The notes beneath the pieces are model-generated. The model was not told the DNA's origin and did no database searches. It worked only from the letters and a program-made list of their open reading frames with translations. The position numbers and the translations under genes are program-made. This document shows, piece after piece, positions 6,684 through 8,930 of a DNA stretch of 8,930 nt. The first letter of the stretch is position 1. Each line of letters opens with the position of its first letter. The stretch covers positions 1 to 8,930 of the forward strand of contig CAAGNL010000225.1 in NCBI GenBank assembly GCA_900771305.1, written 5' to 3'. This DNA is from Kiritimatiellia bacterium. Its GTDB lineage: Bacteria; Verrucomicrobiota; Kiritimatiellia; RFP12; UBA1067.

Positions 6684-6737
6684 CTACTGTGGCAGGAGTC
6701 CTTCAGATGCTCCCTGGACGATGGCAATCTTCTTCAT
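6684..6737 (-). CDS. Possible 17-residue ORF (MKKIAIVQGASEGLLPQ), small peptide or 5' remnant of a lost gene
   Basis: The ATG at 6737 is 15 nt past the GH2 stop and has GGGAGAG just upstream as a ribosome binding site. The first ten residues (MKKIAIVQGA) read like the opening beta strand of a nucleotide-binding protein, but a TAG follows after 17 codons and I found no continuation in the bases that follow. It may be a decayed gene start, a small peptide, or chance. No function can be assigned. Confidence 0.25.
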   Translation of the reverse strand: MKKIAIVQGASEGLLPQ

Positions 6738-6752
6738 CGGCTCTCCCGGTAC

Positions 6753-8489
6753 TCACTTGACAGGCTTCTTGAACTGCTCGCGAACCGCATCGACCACGAG
6801 CTTTGGACGGCGGTAGAGGTCGTAGAGGCCACCCGTGTTGACGCCATAGGAGCGGTTGCGCATCCCCTTCGTGCGCGTGTAGGTCTTGCAGTCCGTGAAC
6901 TGCCAGATCGCGACGCCCGCGATGTCCTTCATCGCGAACATCTCCTCGAGCATGAACTGCTCGTATTCGGCCTGGAAGTCCTCCGTGTACTGCGCCTTGC
7001 CGCGCGGGTCGCGCACGCCATAGTCGGCCTTCACGCCCGTCTCGCTCACGATGATCGGACGATTGTCCTTGTACTTCTCGCGGAAATACTTCACAATCCG
7101 CTCGTGGCAGCCACGGATGTTCGCGCGCATCTCCTCGGGCGATCCCGTCACCATCTCGTCCGAATACCAGCACGGATAGGTGTTGTAGGCGATGATGTCC
7201 GTCTTCTCGTGCGAGATGCACTTGCTGGTGCGATGGCAGGCGAACGTCACGAGATGACCCGTGTCCTCCGCGCGAATCGCATCGATCAGGCGCTCCACCA
7301 GCGTCTTGCATTCGGGACGCTCGGAGTCCGGCTCGTTCAGGAACGCGCTCACGATCACGCACGGATGGTTGATCGAGTTCCGCACCATGAGCACCGTCTC
7401 CTCTTCCTGTAGCTGGCGAAACTCGGGATCCTTGAGCTGCTGCGGCTTGTTGCCCCATCCCAGCGACTCCTCCCACACAAGCACGCCCAGCTCGTCGCAG
7501 ACCTGGAGGAACTGGTCGCACTGCGCATAGTGGCTGCCGCGGATGAAGTTGCCGCCGAGGTCCTTGAGGTTCTGCACGTCCTCGTACATCAGCTGAACCG
7601 GCGTCGTCACGCCGAATTCGTAGTGGGCCTCGTGGCGGTTCACGCCCTTCAGGTAGACGGGCTTTCCGTTGAGGGTGACGCGACCATCGGCGGTGCCAAC
7701 CTGGCGAACGCCGAAGCGCTGGGAAATTGTCTGATTGCCCGATTGCCTGACCGAGACCGTGTGGAGGTTCGGGGTCTCCGGCGACCAGAGCTTGAAGTTC
7801 GGCACCTCCAACGTGGCACGGCGGTTCTTGAACGAGACGGCCTTGGCCACGCCACCATCGAAGGCGACATCGGCCGTGAAGTCCGCCGGCGCATTCGCGC
7901 CCACGAACTGAGCTTCAAGCTCAATCCGTCCCACCCTGTAGTCGCGCGTGCGCACGGCGACGCGGCGGAGCTCGACCGGTTGCGTCTGGACATCGAGCCA
8001 CACGCCGTGGTGGAATCCGCCGAAGGGATAGAAGTCGTAGAAGTCCCAGAAGAGCTTGACCTTCGAATTGTCGACGACGGAGTCGACGGCCGCAACGAGC
8101 TCGTGCTCACCCGCCTTGAGCGCCCCAGTCGAGAACTCGAACTTGCTCCACGGAAGTTTGCTGAAACCGACCTCGCGCCCGTCGATCCAGTACTTCGAGC
8201 GGAGACCGCAGCCATCCACCACTAGAAACGCGTTCGGAGAATCGCTCTTCAACGTGAAACGCGTCCTGTAGAGTCCCGTACCGTGCTGGTTGAACCAGCG
8301 GGACATCGCGTTCCAACACCCCGGCACGACCATCTTGTCGTTCGGCGTGAAGACCGGCGACACCGCAGCCTCCTCAAGAGACTTCCCCTTTTCGAAGCGG
8401 AAATCCCAAAGTCCGTTCAATTCAATCTTCTCCATCGCGGCGAGAGCGCCCGCGGCGAGAACCGCCGCCATGAATGCTGTTGTCCTCAT
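6753..8489 (-). CDS. Secreted glycoside hydrolase family 2 enzyme (beta-galactosidase/beta-glucuronidase-like)
   Basis: The 578-residue protein starts with a short signal peptide (R2, hydrophobic 5-18, AxA-type site near 15-18), so it is probably exported. The sugar-binding domain begins at GLWDFRF (26-32). An Ig-like domain covers roughly 165-265, followed by the TIM barrel from NGKPVYLKGVNRHE (274-287). The acid/base pair N385-E386 lies in FLNEPDSE and the nucleophile E483 in VSETG; RGSHY (317-321) is also typical. The C-terminal GVNTGGLYD (549-557) lacks the N-x-K motif that binds glucuronate in E. coli GUS, so glucuronidase activity is doubtful. Substrate is unknown, a retaining beta-glycosidase being expected. 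The start at 8489 is only 7 nt from the -10 box; M7 (8471) is the alternative but would lose the charged n-region. Three octamer repeats are embedded around residues 248-256. Confidence 0.9.
   Translation of the reverse strand: MRTTAFMAAVLAAGALAAMEKIELNGLWDFRFEKGKSLEEAAVSPVFTPNDKMVVPGCWNAMSRWFNQHGTGLYRTRFTLKSDSPNAFLVVDGCGLRSKYWIDGREVGFSKLPWSKFEFSTGALKAGEHELVAAVDSVVDNSKVKLFWDFYDFYPFGGFHHGVWLDVQTQPVELRRVAVRTRDYRVGRIELEAQFVGANAPADFTADVAFDGGVAKAVSFKNRRATLEVPNFKLWSPETPNLHTVSVRQSGNQTISQRFGVRQVGTADGRVTLNGKPVYLKGVNRHEAHYEFGVTTPVQLMYEDVQNLKDLGGNFIRGSHYAQCDQFLQVCDELGVLVWEESLGWGNKPQQLKDPEFRQLQEEETVLMVRNSINHPCVIVSAFLNEPDSERPECKTLVERLIDAIRAEDTGHLVTFACHRTSKCISHEKTDIIAYNTYPCWYSDEMVTGSPEEMRANIRGCHERIVKYFREKYKDNRPIIVSETGVKADYGVRDPRGKAQYTEDFQAEYEQFMLEEMFAMKDIAGVAIWQFTDCKTYTRTKGMRNRSYGVNTGGLYDLYRRPKLVVDAVREQFKKPVK
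7724..7747. repeat. Three degenerate 8-bp repeats inside the GH2 gene
   Basis: Units on the plus strand are AAATTGTC, TGATTGCC and CGATTGCC. They total 24 nt, exactly eight codons, and encode part of QSGNQTIS (about residues 249-256), in a loop between the Ig-like domain strands and the TIM barrel. A chance pattern is possible given only three units. Confidence 0.5.
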
Positions 8490-8491
8490 GG

Positions 8492-8505
8492 CGAACAGTA
8501 TACCA
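8492..8505 (-). promoter_or_regulatory. Promoter element of the GH2 gene, nearly leaderless
   Basis: TGGTATACTGTTCG is identical to the element at 2287-2300. It contains TATACT (8497-8502) with an upstream TG, an extended -10 box. No convincing -35 is seen at 16-18 bp. The box ends 7 nt before the ATG, so initiation at the usual distance would start the transcript at or next to the ATG, and no Shine-Dalgarno precedes it. Confidence 0.55.
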
Positions 8506-8539
8506 TAACGGACGCCGGGACCGAGAAGGGTGTAGAGTA

Positions 8540-8570
8540 GAGCGGGACGCCCCGTGGGGAACGCCCGCTC
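8540..8570 (-). other. Candidate intron domain VI helix
   Basis: GAGCGGG (8540-8546) pairs with CCCGCTC (8564-8570), and an inner CG pair and C/G-rich stem extend the helix. On the minus strand it is followed immediately by TACTCTAC, the inferred intron 3' end, which is where domain VI should lie. A branch-point A cannot be assigned with certainty. It lacks the T-run of a terminator on either strand. Confidence 0.4.
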
Positions 8571-8626
8571 GGCCTTCGGCTACCCTCAAAACGTGCTTCG
8601 CCGTTTTTCGGCGGATACCCCTCATC

Positions 8627-8659
<33 letters not shown>

Positions 8660-8930
8660 TCCGTGTGGGACTGGTTTCATCAGTTTCGCTCCCCTTCGCC
8701 CCTCGGCTCCGTTTCACATTGATTCCGATGGATGCTCCTCCATATGGACGAGCGGTTTCCGACGCGCCGCCACATAGCGGATTGTCCCCTATTGCAGTCT
8801 TTCGACATTATTGTTCTCGCCATTTGATTTGCATCGTCCCTTTTACACGCAGAGGCCCTTCGCATCCACGGGCATTGCCCCGCGCGGGCCCTTGCGGGCG
8901 GCGTTGCCGTGCCTGCGGCACCTTCCCTTC

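Noticed and set aside
8540..8570. Rho-independent terminator
   Set aside because: The hairpin is strong but has no T-run on either strand. Its position next to CTACTCTAC fits an intron domain VI better.
8680..8865. 61-codon minus-strand ORF, considered as the C-terminus of an intron reverse transcriptase
   Set aside because: No reverse transcriptase, maturase or endonuclease motif is visible, and the other minus-strand frames at the right edge also stop without recognisable motifs. The segment is more likely untranslated intron sequence.

Overview
The window (about 60% GC) comes from a bacterial chromosome. All recognisable genes lie on the minus strand, so they read from right to left. The gene content (PPi-dependent phosphofructokinase, MEP-pathway IspH, a secreted GH2 glycosidase, a type IIG restriction enzyme and a group II intron) and the style of the short repeats would suit an uncultured gut member of the Verrucomicrobiota/Kiritimatiellota/Lentisphaerota. 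No marker gene settles this, so the taxonomy is a weak inference.

Layout in transcription order: (1) 8930-8532 is the 3' end of a group II intron, with a clear domain V, a strong hairpin and a CTACTCTAC 3' end. Its 5' part and any reverse transcriptase lie beyond the right edge. (2) 8505-8492 is a TGGTATACTGTTCG promoter element abutting a secreted GH2 glycoside hydrolase gene (8489-6753), which would be transcribed almost leaderless. (3) 6752-6580 is a gap holding a 17-codon ORF, a short palindrome and the promoter of the next operon. (4) 6579-4144 is an operon of ribH (lumazine synthase), a PPi-dependent 6-phosphofructokinase gene, and a HAD-fold protein with degraded catalytic motifs. (5) 4143-4025 is an AT-rich array of 8-bp repeats folding as a long inverted repeat. 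(6) 4024-2371 holds mazG and ispH, which overlap by 14 nt. (7) 2300-2287 is a second copy of the same promoter element, driving a type IIG restriction-modification gene (2263 to beyond the left edge). The 3' part of that gene has lower GC and carries an in-frame insertion of a hairpin repeat plus three 9-bp tandem repeats.

The housekeeping genes cover riboflavin synthesis (ribH), reversible PPi-dependent glycolysis (pfp), nucleotide-pool sanitation (mazG) and isoprenoid precursor synthesis (ispH). The accessory parts are the flanking type IIG enzyme, the GH2 enzyme and the intron.

No clearly new multi-gene system is visible. The most unusual signals are the three unrelated short-period (8-9 bp) repeat arrays, two of them inside coding sequence at points that keep the frame; the 14-bp promoter element shared by the two accessory genes; the HAD protein missing acidic catalytic residues; and the intron's long interval between domain V and its 3' end.
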